Of a stretch of 11,774 bases of DNA, positions 1 through 6,378 are shown one piece after another. The notes under the pieces are model-generated. The model was not told the DNA's origin, did not search any database, and saw nothing but the letters and a program-made list of their open reading frames with translations. Both the position numbers and the translations under genes were made by a program. Where the stretch lies: contig JBLHKW010000157.1 of the NCBI GenBank assembly GCA_047618565.1, forward strand, positions 1 to 11,774. Direction: 5' to 3'. Every line of letters starts with the position of its first letter. Position 1 is the stretch's first letter. The DNA is from JBLHKW01 sp047618565. Its GTDB lineage: Bacteria > Planctomycetota > UBA1135 > GCA-002686595.

Positions 1-147
1 CACGCCGCCAACGACGGCCCCCAGCAACTGGCACTCTTCGCCCCGCCGCCCAGTACGCTGGAGCAAACCCTGGGCAACGTCGACATCGACACGCTCACGC
101 CCCTGGAAGCCTTGACGAAGCTCAAGGAACTGCAGGACCTGATCTAG
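1..147 (+). CDS. mutS: DNA mismatch repair protein MutS, C-terminal end (5' truncated)
   Basis: Reading frame 1 is open from the window edge to a TAG at 145-147 and gives 48 residues. A short QLALFAPP-type stretch is followed by an acidic linker and the pattern DIDTLTPLEALTKLKELQDLI. This matches the extreme C-terminus of bacterial MutS, where 'QLxLF' precedes 'LDxLTPLEALxxLxxLK' and mediates dimer/tetramer contacts. MutS binds mismatched DNA and recruits MutL using ATP; the ATPase and mismatch-binding domains lie upstream of the window. The gene converges on the minus-strand secreted protein gene ending at 308, and a strong hairpin lies between them. The stop sits in a CTAG tetranucleotide (144-147) with no repeat attached, unlike the stops at 9744 and 11412. 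Identification rests on a short but characteristic tail. Confidence 0.85.
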   Translation, partial: HAANDGPQQLALFAPPPSTLEQTLGNVDIDTLTPLEALTKLKELQDLI

Positions 148-239
148 GCCGATTGACCCATGACCACGCGGACCGCACCTCCGCACGCGCCCTTGCGGCC
201 GACGCGCTCTCCGCCATTTGCGCGACGAGTCTGCGTTAC

Positions 240-271
240 GGAGCCATCCGCGAAAAGGCGCAGATGGCTCC
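240..271. terminator. Hairpin between convergent genes (putative bidirectional terminator)
   Basis: GGAGCCATC (240-248) pairs perfectly with GATGGCTCC (263-271). The stem continues inside as CGC/GCG (249-251 with 258-260) across a two-base CA bulge, closing a GAAAAG-type loop. It lies between the mutS stop (147) and the stop of the opposing gene (308), where a shared terminator is expected. No clear T-tract follows on either strand, so efficiency and rho-independence are uncertain. Confidence 0.6.
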
Positions 272-307
272 ATGAATTGTCCGGGCTATGCGGTGGAGCG
301 ACCTCCT

Positions 308-1498
308 TCACTGGAACGTGATCTCAATACCGTCTGAGGTGTTCGTTGTTACGTTGGGGTTCTGGTCGCGGAACCAGAACTGGAAGCTCCACGTGCTTCC
401 GGGTGAGACCATTGTCCCTTGCGGCAGGCTCGGCAACTGCGGGGAGAATTGCACGGCCCCGCTTGCGCAGGTGCGGACCAGGGGCAGTCGCAGTTGCGGT
501 GATCCGATGCACAGGAAGCCCTGACCAAGCGGCGCCATGATCTGGTTCTGTCCGAAGAAGAAGATCCCGAATTTCGAGGGAGGGGCGTCGTCCACGCGCA
601 GGTTCAAGTAGTTGTCGCCGATGACGGTGCTGCCCGAGGCAGAGATGACGGCCGGGTTGCCCGACGAATTGGGGGTACTGGTGCAGTAGTTGGACCCGAG
701 CGCCATGTCCGTGCGGGGCGGAGCGCAGCCTCCAGAGACACAGGTCAGGATCATCGAGACGGTCCCACCTTCGTTGAGACCTCCGTCGGAGAGGAGCACG
801 TAGTACGTTCCTGTCACGGGCGCGAAGATCGGGGTACTGAGGCTACACCCGTTGCCGCATGACACTGCCGTGACCGTTCCGTCGGGCGCGAAGATCTCCA
901 GAACTGGGTCGAGCCCGTTGGGGGAATTCAAACCGATCTGGATCAGCGAACCGGCCACAGCCTCGAAACTGACCCAATCATGATCGACGTTGTAGTCCAC
1001 CCCCAGGGTATAGGTGACATCGTAATCGATTGCCGGTACCGGCACACTGGGCAGTAGCCGTTCCAAGGTGATCGAGTAGGGCCCGCCTTCGTTCTGACCG
1101 CCATCGCTGACGATGAACGTCACGAGGCCTGTACTCGGAAGCGGGACCATGTCGTACCGGATGGAACAACCATTTCCGCAGGATGTCGCGTCGAATTGCA
1201 CACCGCCCATCAAGAAGGTCACCACCGGATCAAGCCCGTTCGGTGAGTTGAGAGAGAACCGAACGTTGTCTCCGGCACGGCCGAAGAACTCGAAGATGTC
1301 TGTGTCGACGTTCGTATCGATGTTGCAGCTCGTGTATTCGCGGTAGCAGAGGGTGGTCCGCTGGCCCTCCACGCACGGCACAAATGTCTCCTGTTCGGGG
1401 GGTGCCATCTGTGCGATCGCCCCGCTACACAGTCTCAGGGCGAAGCCCAGGCCGAGAAGCGTGCGGGCGATGAAGGAAGGCTGAGTGGGGTAGGTCAT
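308..1498 (-). CDS. Secreted protein with two PPC-like repeats and a C-terminal beta-rich module
   Basis: The protein has 396 residues from the ATG at 1498. This start is preferred over an in-frame ATG 48 codons upstream because AAGGAG (1511-1516) sits 12 bases before it and the protein then opens with a signal peptide (basic and hydrophobic, about residues 1-30, ending SGAIAQ). Two tandem repeats of about 107 residues follow, roughly 66-147 and 172-253. Each carries LNSPNGLDPV, SCGNGCS and SDGGxNEGG, resembling bacterial pre-peptidase C-terminal (PPC) beta-sandwich domains. The paired cysteines of each SCGNGCS probably form a disulfide outside the cytoplasm. Residues about 270-396 (YCTSTPNSSG to SFQFWFRDQNP and the end) resemble a C-terminal module common in large secreted planctomycete proteins. 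No catalytic domain is visible, so a structural, adhesive or surface role is inferred. The gap to the symporter gene upstream is about 490 bases, so it is probably transcribed separately. Confidence 0.8.
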   Translation of the reverse strand: MTYPTQPSFIARTLLGLGFALRLCSGAIAQMAPPEQETFVPCVEGQRTTLCYREYTSCNIDTNVDTDIFEFFGRAGDNVRFSLNSPNGLDPVVTFLMGGVQFDATSCGNGCSIRYDMVPLPSTGLVTFIVSDGGQNEGGPYSITLERLLPSVPVPAIDYDVTYTLGVDYNVDHDWVSFEAVAGSLIQIGLNSPNGLDPVLEIFAPDGTVTAVSCGNGCSLSTPIFAPVTGTYYVLLSDGGLNEGGTVSMILTCVSGGCAPPRTDMALGSNYCTSTPNSSGNPAVISASGSTVIGDNYLNLRVDDAPPSKFGIFFFGQNQIMAPLGQGFLCIGSPQLRLPLVRTCASGAVQFSPQLPSLPQGTMVSPGSTWSFQFWFRDQNPNVTTNTSDGIEITFQ

Positions 1499-1742
1499 GA
1501 TTCTTGTCGTCTCCTTGGTTTGGCCTTCGAACAGGCACCCTCCAGTCGGAAGGTGTCCGTGCCAGGCCTGGCTTTTCTGTGGATCTCTCGTGCAGCGAGG
1601 AAACTGGAGGTTCCGCCGGATCGCACACGAGACGCGTAGCACCCGAGATGGCGAGTTCGAAAAGATGCGGGGCCATCTCAGGGCTTCATCCCTTGAGAGC
1701 TCCGAGGCCGGGCAGGATTACAGTCATTTCCCGAAACCAGTT
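1499..1742 (-). other. Leader region upstream of the PPC-repeat gene; no gene seen
   Basis: This 244-base stretch has no credible coding capacity on either strand. It must hold the promoter and 5' untranslated region of the gene starting at 1498, but no sigma-70-like -35/-10 pair stands out. A short imperfect hairpin (CTCAGGG 1677-1683 with CCC-T-TGAG 1690-1697) is the only structure noticed. The rest of the gap to 1989 is filled by the inverted repeat pair at 1743-1972. Confidence 0.4.
1511..1516 (-). promoter_or_regulatory. Ribosome binding site that decides the start at 1498
   Basis: The minus-strand reading is AAGGAG followed by 12 bases and ATG (1498-1496). It supports the start immediately before the signal peptide. 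The longer in-frame version from 1642 would place 48 charged, arginine-rich residues ahead of that signal peptide. Confidence 0.65.
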
Positions 1743-1972
1743 ACGGAGCCAGGCTCGATCTCGCACCAATCTGATCCTGGCTCACCTGTCTCGGGAAGCC
1801 TCCGGGCGTGCCGCCAAGTCCGCAATCCACGGCGTCGTGCCACGCCACGGCGGGGAGTCCCTTGCTTGGTCGTCTCGCCGGAGCGGGAGTGGCGGCGTAC
1901 GTGCCGGGGCTTGGTGACGGTCGAGACGAACGATCCTGGATCGGATTGGTGTGAGCTTGATCCTGGCTCGGT
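1743..1972. repeat. Inverted pair of REP-like hairpin repeats (~230 bp element)
   Basis: Two 38-bp units face each other. The left unit is 1746-1783 (GAGCCAGGCTC, loop, GATCCTGGCTC) and the right unit is 1932-1969, whose reverse complement starts GAGCCAGGATC. Each unit can itself fold: the left pairs 10 of 11 positions, the right is more degenerate. The loop text CTCGCACCAATCTGATC on the left corresponds to CTCACACCAATCCGATC on the reversed right unit. About 150 bp lie between the units without a convincing open reading frame. This layout resembles paired REP elements or a small non-autonomous transposable element. It lies in the gap between the symporter stop (1990) and the PPC-repeat gene start (1498), so it could also stabilise or terminate symporter mRNA. 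Confidence 0.75.
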
Positions 1973-1989
1973 ATCGGTTTGCTCCCCGA

Positions 1990-3555
1990 CTATCCCCTTA
2001 GCTCTTCCGCAATCCCTTCCAATCGTGCCTGGCCTTGCTTGTCGACCAGGCTCACCACGATGGCGACCGCAAAGCCCACCACGAACGAGGGCAGCAGTAC
2101 GTCCAGCGAGGCCAGGTAGCCGGACCAGGTGCTTAGCCCCGCCCGCTCCAATAGCGGAGGCACGGCGAACTTGAAGAGTGGCACGCCCAGGAATCCGGCA
2201 AGCATCGCGCACTTGGCACCAAGCGCGGTCAGTTTGGACCAGAAGAGACTGAGGATGACCGTTGGGCAGAAGGTCGCAGCGATGCCCGACCAGCCAAAGA
2301 TGATGGTCCAGAAGACGCCGTTCTCCTTGTCCACCAGCATGATGCCAATGCCGATGCAGAATGAGATCAGGGACAGGCCAATGGTGACCTTACGCGTGAG
2401 GCTCATCAGGCGTTTGTCACTCATGCCGGGATGCTTGACCTTTTGCCAGTAGTCTCGCACCACCGCGCTTGAAGCCACGACGATCAGTGAATCGATCGTC
2501 GACATGATGGCGCTCAAGACCATGGCGATGAACAGTCCGGCGAAGAAGGCTGGCAGCAGGCCCTGGGCCATCTCGGGCAGCACATTGTCTGCATTCCCGC
2601 CAAGCGCCGCCGACGAGTAAATGACTCGACCGAAGATGCCCACGAGCACGGCGCCGGAGTCCGCAAGGACCGTCCAGATTCCGGCGGTGATCATGCCAGG
2701 AAGGATCTGCTTCTCATCCTTCATCGAGATGTAGCGCACGAACACCTGGGGCGAGCCCAGAAAGCCGATGCCGATGGCTGCCATGCCAAGGATGGAGACG
2801 ACACTCGAGATGTTCCATCCACCGCTTTGTGGGCCATCCGGCCCGGGGCCGTGCCAGGACAAGAGATCAGGGTCGATGGCTTGCAATCCCGTGGTCACTT
2901 CAGAGACGCCGCCGATGTGCGCGAACGCGACGATCGGCAACGCGACGAGGCCGACCAGCATCAGGCTGCCTTGAAAAACATCGGACCAGACGACGGCCGT
3001 GAAGCCCCCCTGGGTGATGTAGAGCATGACCACCGCAAAGCCCAGCGCGGCGCCCGCGTAGTGATTCCATCCCAGGAAGGCATGGAAGGCGGTGCCTGTG
3101 GCAAAGACCTGGGCGCCCGCATAAATCGGAACAAAAACGACCAGGGCAAAGGCAGCGATGAGGCGCAGCGAGTGCCCAGAATCGCGCAACCGACTCTCCA
3201 GATAATCGGGAACCGTGATCGAGTCGTAGCGATCCGTCAAACGCTTGAAGCGGCGCGCCATGAACATCCACGCGCCACACACCCCGAGGACCTCGCCAAG
3301 AACCACCCAAAAGGCCTGCACGCCGACCGCGTACCCCATGCCTGTCAGGCCAAGCAGCAACCAGGCGCTCTCCCCTGTGGCCCGTGCAGAGAAGGCCACG
3401 TTGAGGAAGCCGAGTTTTTTGCCCGAGACGTAATAGTCCTCAATGGACTTCACGCGCTTCGACGCCAGATACCCGATGACAAGCAGGATGGCGACATAGA
3501 TGCCGACAGCCAGTAATTTCATGGTGAGCTCAATCGTCAAATCCATGCCACGCAT
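1990..3555 (-). CDS. Sodium:solute symporter, PutP-like (SSS family)
   Basis: The protein has 521 residues, close to the roughly 500 of E. coli PutP, and about 13 hydrophobic segments. It is expected to move a small organic solute (amino acid or similar) into the cytoplasm with Na+. Residues 56-72 (SARATGESAWLLLGLTG) align with the TM2 region of PutP, VPDYLESR (115-122) matches the conserved loop, and GGFTAVVWSDVFQG (183-196) is the family signature. MSTIDS (351-356) supplies the Ser and Thr expected at the Na2 site. The Asp55 region of PutP appears altered: TGESAW here against SDMSGW, leaving Gly61 and Glu62. The start at 3555 has AGGGAG (3564-3569) eight bases upstream; an ATG three codons later is the alternative. 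The exported toroid protein gene ends 151 bases upstream on the same strand, so co-transcription is possible. The substrate cannot be assigned, and proline should not be assumed. Confidence 0.88.
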   Translation of the reverse strand: MRGMDLTIELTMKLLAVGIYVAILLVIGYLASKRVKSIEDYYVSGKKLGFLNVAFSARATGESAWLLLGLTGMGYAVGVQAFWVVLGEVLGVCGAWMFMARRFKRLTDRYDSITVPDYLESRLRDSGHSLRLIAAFALVVFVPIYAGAQVFATGTAFHAFLGWNHYAGAALGFAVVMLYITQGGFTAVVWSDVFQGSLMLVGLVALPIVAFAHIGGVSEVTTGLQAIDPDLLSWHGPGPDGPQSGGWNISSVVSILGMAAIGIGFLGSPQVFVRYISMKDEKQILPGMITAGIWTVLADSGAVLVGIFGRVIYSSAALGGNADNVLPEMAQGLLPAFFAGLFIAMVLSAIMSTIDSLIVVASSAVVRDYWQKVKHPGMSDKRLMSLTRKVTIGLSLISFCIGIGIMLVDKENGVFWTIIFGWSGIAATFCPTVILSLFWSKLTALGAKCAMLAGFLGVPLFKFAVPPLLERAGLSTWSGYLASLDVLLPSFVVGFAVAIVVSLVDKQGQARLEGIAEELRG

Positions 3556-3608
3556 CGTAGGGACTCCCTGTACAGGCTCCAGCTATAACGGCAGACACGG
3601 CAATAGGT

Positions 3609-3627
3609 AGCCAGGACCGATCTCGCA
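3609..3627 (+). repeat. Fragment of the GAGCCAGG repeat family
   Basis: GCCAGGACCGATCTCGCA (3610-3627) matches 6246-6263 at 17 of 18 positions, but the second half of the hairpin is not recognisable. It lies in the 151-base gap between the exported toroid protein gene (stop 3707) and the symporter start (3555). It is either a decayed copy or a half-site; because it is short, chance similarity is possible. Confidence 0.45.
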
Positions 3628-3706
3628 AAGCGCTGCCTGCGGCTCATCGTGTGAATCCGAATCGACCGATCGCGCCGGATATGGAGCCGCCAGTGAGACG
3701 GCCCTT

Positions 3707-6130
3707 TCAATCCTCTGACGATAGAAATTCGATCTCGGTGAATCCGGCGTGCCCTCTCAGGCTCGCCCCCTCTTCGCGTGACACAATACGCACCCACAAC
3801 CTTCGAATCTGGGTGGGTCGATCGAGCTCGAGCATCGTCTTTTGAAGTTCGTCGGGCACGAGTTTGAGGCGCAGCGTGTTCTTGTCGCGGTTGATGCGCA
3901 CTTCGATCTCAGATATTCGATCGCAAGCCCCGAGCTCATTCTGCGAGCGTGCGGCCTGCGAGAAGGCGATCCGCCCGACGGTCACCGGGCGCTTGAAGTC
4001 CACAGTGAGTTCGGGATGGACATCCGTATAGTCGCACATCCAGCGCGTGTCCATGCACGCGTCGAAGGCATGGGCGGCTTCGTCGTACTCGCTCTGATGA
4101 GAACTGGCACCGGCCTCCAGCTCTCTGCCTCGAAGTAGGTTCGCGGCGCTATCCTGCACCGCTGGCAACATCCAGGGCCCGAGGACATCGTCCACGTTGA
4201 CGGTCAATGCCTCCCCCAGGATCACACCCGGATCTTCACCCAGCGGCGGGTAGGTCGTGACGCGCACATTGACCTGATACGCGCCGCAGCGCGGAAAGGA
4301 ATGACGGATGACGAATCGGTCGGCCTTCCACGACGTGCCGACGTCGTTGCCGAGCGTCTGCACTACGACCCCATCGACCAGCAACTCGACATGCCGGACC
4401 TTCAGGCCAGCCTCGCCGTGACCGTGTTCCGTGATCATCTCCTCCGAAAAGCCCGTGACCCACAGCACCATCGGCTTGTGATTCGCCGCGCGAAATGAAA
4501 CGAAATGGTCAACCGACTCACTGGCGTAGGTGCGCTCGCGTTTGCGTCGCGAGATGCCGCTCGTCGCAGCGGCGGTCGCACGGTCGAGGAACAACAGGCC
4601 AAAGCAGGTGTCGAGGTCCTTGGCCTTCTCGGACCAACTACCGTCCTTCGCTTGTTGCTTGATGAGATGCTTCGCACCCTCGTAATACCACGCGTGCTCA
4701 CCGATCAGCTCCGTCCTGAGTAGTGAACCCGTGCGCTCCAGGCCGTACAGGTAGTAGTAGTGCCAGTCCTCCTTGTTCGGATTCTTGTCGACCCGAAAGT
4801 GACGCACGAGCCAGGCGACGCCGAGCTCGATGGCCTCCTGCACCTTGGCGCTCATTTTCCTGGGGAGCCCCCCATCGAGCATCGCGCGGCAGGTGGCGAG
4901 GATCGTTATGCCGGCGGTCGTCATCGATCCCGTCACCGGCTCCCAACCCGGACGATAGAGGAAGCCAGCGGACCTCAGCCGCGACTTGCCGGGGCGCCCG
5001 ATCGCATCCAGCACGGGGTTCTTTCGGGTTCTCTCCTGATACCTGAGGGTGGTCACGATCAGGTCGTGCCAGATGTGTACGGGAACCTCGAGGCCGGCCT
5101 CGTGCGCGGCTCGCAACCCGAGCGCGGCGTACTGTGCATTTGAGAGGTCGGGGCTGCCCCACGGGTAGCTCCAGCTGCCATTGGTCTCCCAATCGAGGAG
5201 CTGGTCGAGCAACTCCTGCATTCTTGGCCGGTACGCGGGACTACCGATCGCGCCTAACGCCATGAGCTGGCAGGAAGCGGCGTACGTCTCGTGACACGGT
5301 GCAAGCTCGAGGTAGCGCAGAGCTCGTAGCACCGCCGGGTGATCTGGCTCGAGGCCCGACTTGATCAGAGCGTATACGGCGAGCGAGGTCTCGCCGGCTG
5401 CGTATATCTCGTTCTCGTAGACCCAAGATCCGTCGCGGCGTTGGTTCTCGACGAGGAAGTCGACGCCGCGGTCGATCGCGGCGTCGATCGCGGGTTGCAA
5501 CGCCTCGAGGCGCTCGTCAAAGGTGTCGAAGGGATCGCACAGGTCGCCGGTGGCTTCCAGCGAGAGAACGCAGATCTTGGCCCCAGCGGGCAGCAGGCCA
5601 AACGCCCCCAGACGGACAGCGTCGACATTGACGCGATGCACGACGGCACCATCGACGCAGATCTCGAGCGCGTTGGCCGTCCGCTCAACCTCGAGCTCGA
5701 ACTCCTTGCCTTCCTCGATGAGCCCCTCCGTTCCCGCAATCGGTGTGCGTTTGCCGCCTGGAATGAGGAGCTCTCCTGCGACCCATAACGGGCCCCCATC
5801 GGCGTCCCCGCCGAAGCCAAAGCGCGCGGCATCGATCGCGAGCGCGGCCTCGCTGAGCGCCAGATCGCCGATCCGCAACCGCGCACGTAACGTGAATGGA
5901 CCGGCTCCCAGGTGCAGGCGGCCGTACAAACCGCCCTCGGCCCCGGTGGATTCGATGAACGAGCGGCCCTGGCGCCAGACGGAGCCCTCCGCGCGCATCT
6001 GGTCGGCGCGCTTCCCCTTCACGAAGACGATCGTCTCGCTCGGCTCCTGGCTTGCGGCTTTCGTGGCACCCGAGGATGGCCCAGTGACCATCAACACCAG
6101 ACATACACGGAGCGCCATTTTGCGACTCAT
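3707..6130 (-). CDS. Exported protein with lectin-like, squalene-cyclase-type toroid and discoidin-like domains
   Basis: The protein has 807 residues. GGGAGG (6137-6142) lies six bases before the ATG. A signal peptide spans about residues 1-26. Residues about 32-195 are beta-rich and read like a concanavalin-type lectin/LamG fold. Residues about 212-520 form an alpha-toroid of the prenyltransferase/squalene-oxidase repeat type, with QW-like repeats at QRRDGSW (230-236), ETNGSW (315-320) and QQAKDGSW (492-499), each followed by a helix rich in Ala/Leu. The catalytic DxDD of squalene-hopene cyclases is not seen; the nearest is DLDT (505-508), so cyclase activity is doubtful. Residues about 575-645 look Ig-like. 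Residues about 665-804 resemble a discoidin/F5-8C carbohydrate-binding domain (AFDACMDTRW, ELTVDFKRPVTVGRIAF). A periplasmic or surface-bound glycan-binding role is inferred. Database names such as 'terpene cyclase/mutase family' would reflect only the toroid. It is divergent from the hydrolase gene at 6379 and lies upstream of the symporter. Confidence 0.8.
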   Translation of the reverse strand: MSRKMALRVCLVLMVTGPSSGATKAASQEPSETIVFVKGKRADQMRAEGSVWRQGRSFIESTGAEGGLYGRLHLGAGPFTLRARLRIGDLALSEAALAIDAARFGFGGDADGGPLWVAGELLIPGGKRTPIAGTEGLIEEGKEFELEVERTANALEICVDGAVVHRVNVDAVRLGAFGLLPAGAKICVLSLEATGDLCDPFDTFDERLEALQPAIDAAIDRGVDFLVENQRRDGSWVYENEIYAAGETSLAVYALIKSGLEPDHPAVLRALRYLELAPCHETYAASCQLMALGAIGSPAYRPRMQELLDQLLDWETNGSWSYPWGSPDLSNAQYAALGLRAAHEAGLEVPVHIWHDLIVTTLRYQERTRKNPVLDAIGRPGKSRLRSAGFLYRPGWEPVTGSMTTAGITILATCRAMLDGGLPRKMSAKVQEAIELGVAWLVRHFRVDKNPNKEDWHYYYLYGLERTGSLLRTELIGEHAWYYEGAKHLIKQQAKDGSWSEKAKDLDTCFGLLFLDRATAAATSGISRRKRERTYASESVDHFVSFRAANHKPMVLWVTGFSEEMITEHGHGEAGLKVRHVELLVDGVVVQTLGNDVGTSWKADRFVIRHSFPRCGAYQVNVRVTTYPPLGEDPGVILGEALTVNVDDVLGPWMLPAVQDSAANLLRGRELEAGASSHQSEYDEAAHAFDACMDTRWMCDYTDVHPELTVDFKRPVTVGRIAFSQAARSQNELGACDRISEIEVRINRDKNTLRLKLVPDELQKTMLELDRPTQIRRLWVRIVSREEGASLRGHAGFTEIEFLSSED

Positions 6131-6240
6131 CGAAGACCTCCCTGGGGTCCGGCAGGCTTGCCCGTAGGCAGGACTCGAGGTTTTCGCAGCTTATCGGAGA
6201 GTCATCCTGACGTATACGGAGCCGCGCCATTTCGTGAGGT

Positions 6241-6311
6241 ACGGTGCCAGGATCGATCTCGCACTAATTTGATCCTGGTTCACCTGTCTCGGAAGGCCTC
6301 CGGGCGCGCCG
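6241..6311 (+). repeat. Solo copy of the GAGCCAGG hairpin repeat in a divergent promoter region
   Basis: This copy aligns without gaps to 1743-1813, with 63 of 71 positions identical by eye. It comprises the 38-bp hairpin unit (6244-6281) plus about 30 bp of conserved 3' flank (CACCTGTCTCGG... to GCGCGCCG). The arms GTGCCAGGATC and GATCCTGGTTC pair at 9 of 11 positions. It lies between the exported toroid protein gene (start 6130, minus) and the hydrolase gene (start 6379, plus), about 70 bases before the latter. The shared 3' flank shows that the repeat unit extends beyond the hairpin on one side. Confidence 0.75.
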
Positions 6312-6378
6312 CTCTGTCGGTGAGCGAACGTACCGAGTGCTCCACCCAGGATGGATGCGCGCGCGCTAGGCTAGCCCG

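Noticed and set aside
1499..1642. 48-residue N-terminal extension of the PPC-repeat protein
   Set aside because: It would place a charged stretch before a clear signal peptide, and a good ribosome binding site precedes the downstream ATG at 1498.
1497..2174. 225-codon open frame on the plus strand across the repeat pair; considered as a transposase remnant
   Set aside because: It crosses the start of one real gene, the inverted repeat and the end of the symporter gene. The Arg/Pro-rich translation shows no convincing Y1 transposase motif (no HUH or catalytic Tyr context).
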